Position numbers and translations under genes: made by a program. Positions 63,766-64,000 of a stretch of DNA of 64,000 nt are shown in pieces. The notes beneath the pieces were generated by a model. That model had not been told where the DNA came from. It ran no database searches and worked only from the letters and a program-made list of their open reading frames with translations. Where the stretch lies: positions 6,316,207 through 6,380,206 of the forward strand of contig OZ037767.1 in assembly GCA_964035545.1 (NCBI GenBank), in the 5' to 3' direction. The stretch comes from Bugula neritina. Taxonomy: Eukaryota > Bryozoa > Gymnolaemata > Cheilostomatida > Bugulidae. The number at the start of each line of letters is the position of its first letter. The first letter of the stretch is position 1.

Positions 63766-63977
63766 ATGAACAACGACACTGTGATAACAGATCTGAAAGA
63801 ATTGACAAAACTACTCATCGCTGACAAAATATCAGACGCCCATCAAGCAGCAGCTACGCCGAATACAACATCCGAGAAATGGTTGTTCTCTTTCACGCTC
63901 AGTTTTGTGGTGGCCATCTCAGCATTATTTCTCCTCATCACCATCAGTATACTCGGCATAGTTCTATGTGCCATCAG
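63766..63977 (+). CDS. Small membrane protein, first coding exon (partial)
   Basis: From ATG at 63766 (GGAGCAATGAAC) the frame runs 70 codons plus two bases to a donor CAG|GTAAAC at 63977. An ATG 24 bp upstream is out of frame and short. The protein starts with a polar segment (MNNDTVITDLKELTKLLIAD), carries an NTTS glycosylation sequon, and then a long hydrophobic segment (WLFSFTLSFVVAISALFLL and on to GIVLCAI), suggesting a single-pass membrane protein; with no cleavable signal before it, a reverse (N-out) or type II topology cannot be decided. I do not recognise the family. The rest lies beyond the window. Confidence 0.55.
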
Positions 63978-64000
63978 GTAAACACACTTTATACAGTAAA

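Overview
The window is animal nuclear DNA. It is AT-rich, every recognised gene is split by short to medium introns with GT/AG borders, and the proteins have animal orthologues (POMT2, ubinuclein, CEP78, CCDC167). Lectin, sushi and PAN modules, a nuclear receptor with a very atypical P-box, tRNA-derived SINEs and simple repeats suggest an invertebrate. I lean towards a lophotrochozoan such as a mollusc, but this is inference. There is no bacterial, viral or organellar content.

Layout. 1-2448 (-): 5' part of a JmjC ribosomal-oxygenase-type gene that runs off the left edge. 4794-12958 (-): complete POMT2, 19 coding exons, 667 aa. 14277-26513 (+): complete ubinuclein, 24 coding exons, 1204 aa. 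27007-28594 (-): complete CCDC167, 94 aa. 29120-30250: a hAT-like foldback element with a perfect 8-bp target duplication. 32804-34250 (+): an unrecognised 217-aa tail-anchored protein whose gene carries self-complementary copies of its own exons. 35029-36544 (-): a nuclear receptor with a DNA-binding domain and no visible ligand-binding domain. 39860-48075: a large inverted duplication of a PAN + F-type-lectin gene, one copy (40041-42118, -) open and the other (46653-47887, +) frameshifted; its centre holds a displaced sushi exon and a long CA tract. 49982-55716 (-): a complete membrane receptor (signal peptide, C-type lectin domain, five sushi domains, TM, 567 aa), which is the source of the displaced sushi exon. 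56556-62116 (-): CEP78 without its 5' exons. 63766-63977 (+): first coding exon of a small membrane protein running off the right edge.

Exon models were built by hand from splice sites. For the complete genes the summed coding length is a multiple of three and ends in a stop, which supports the models. The left half is housekeeping: O-mannosylation in the ER, HIRA-linked histone deposition, a centrosomal/ciliary protein at the far right. The 40-56 kb stretch is a lectin/recognition cluster remodelled by inverted and direct segmental duplication. The stretches most worth a second look are the self-complementary gene at 32.8-34.3 kb, the DBD-only receptor, and the inverted lectin locus.
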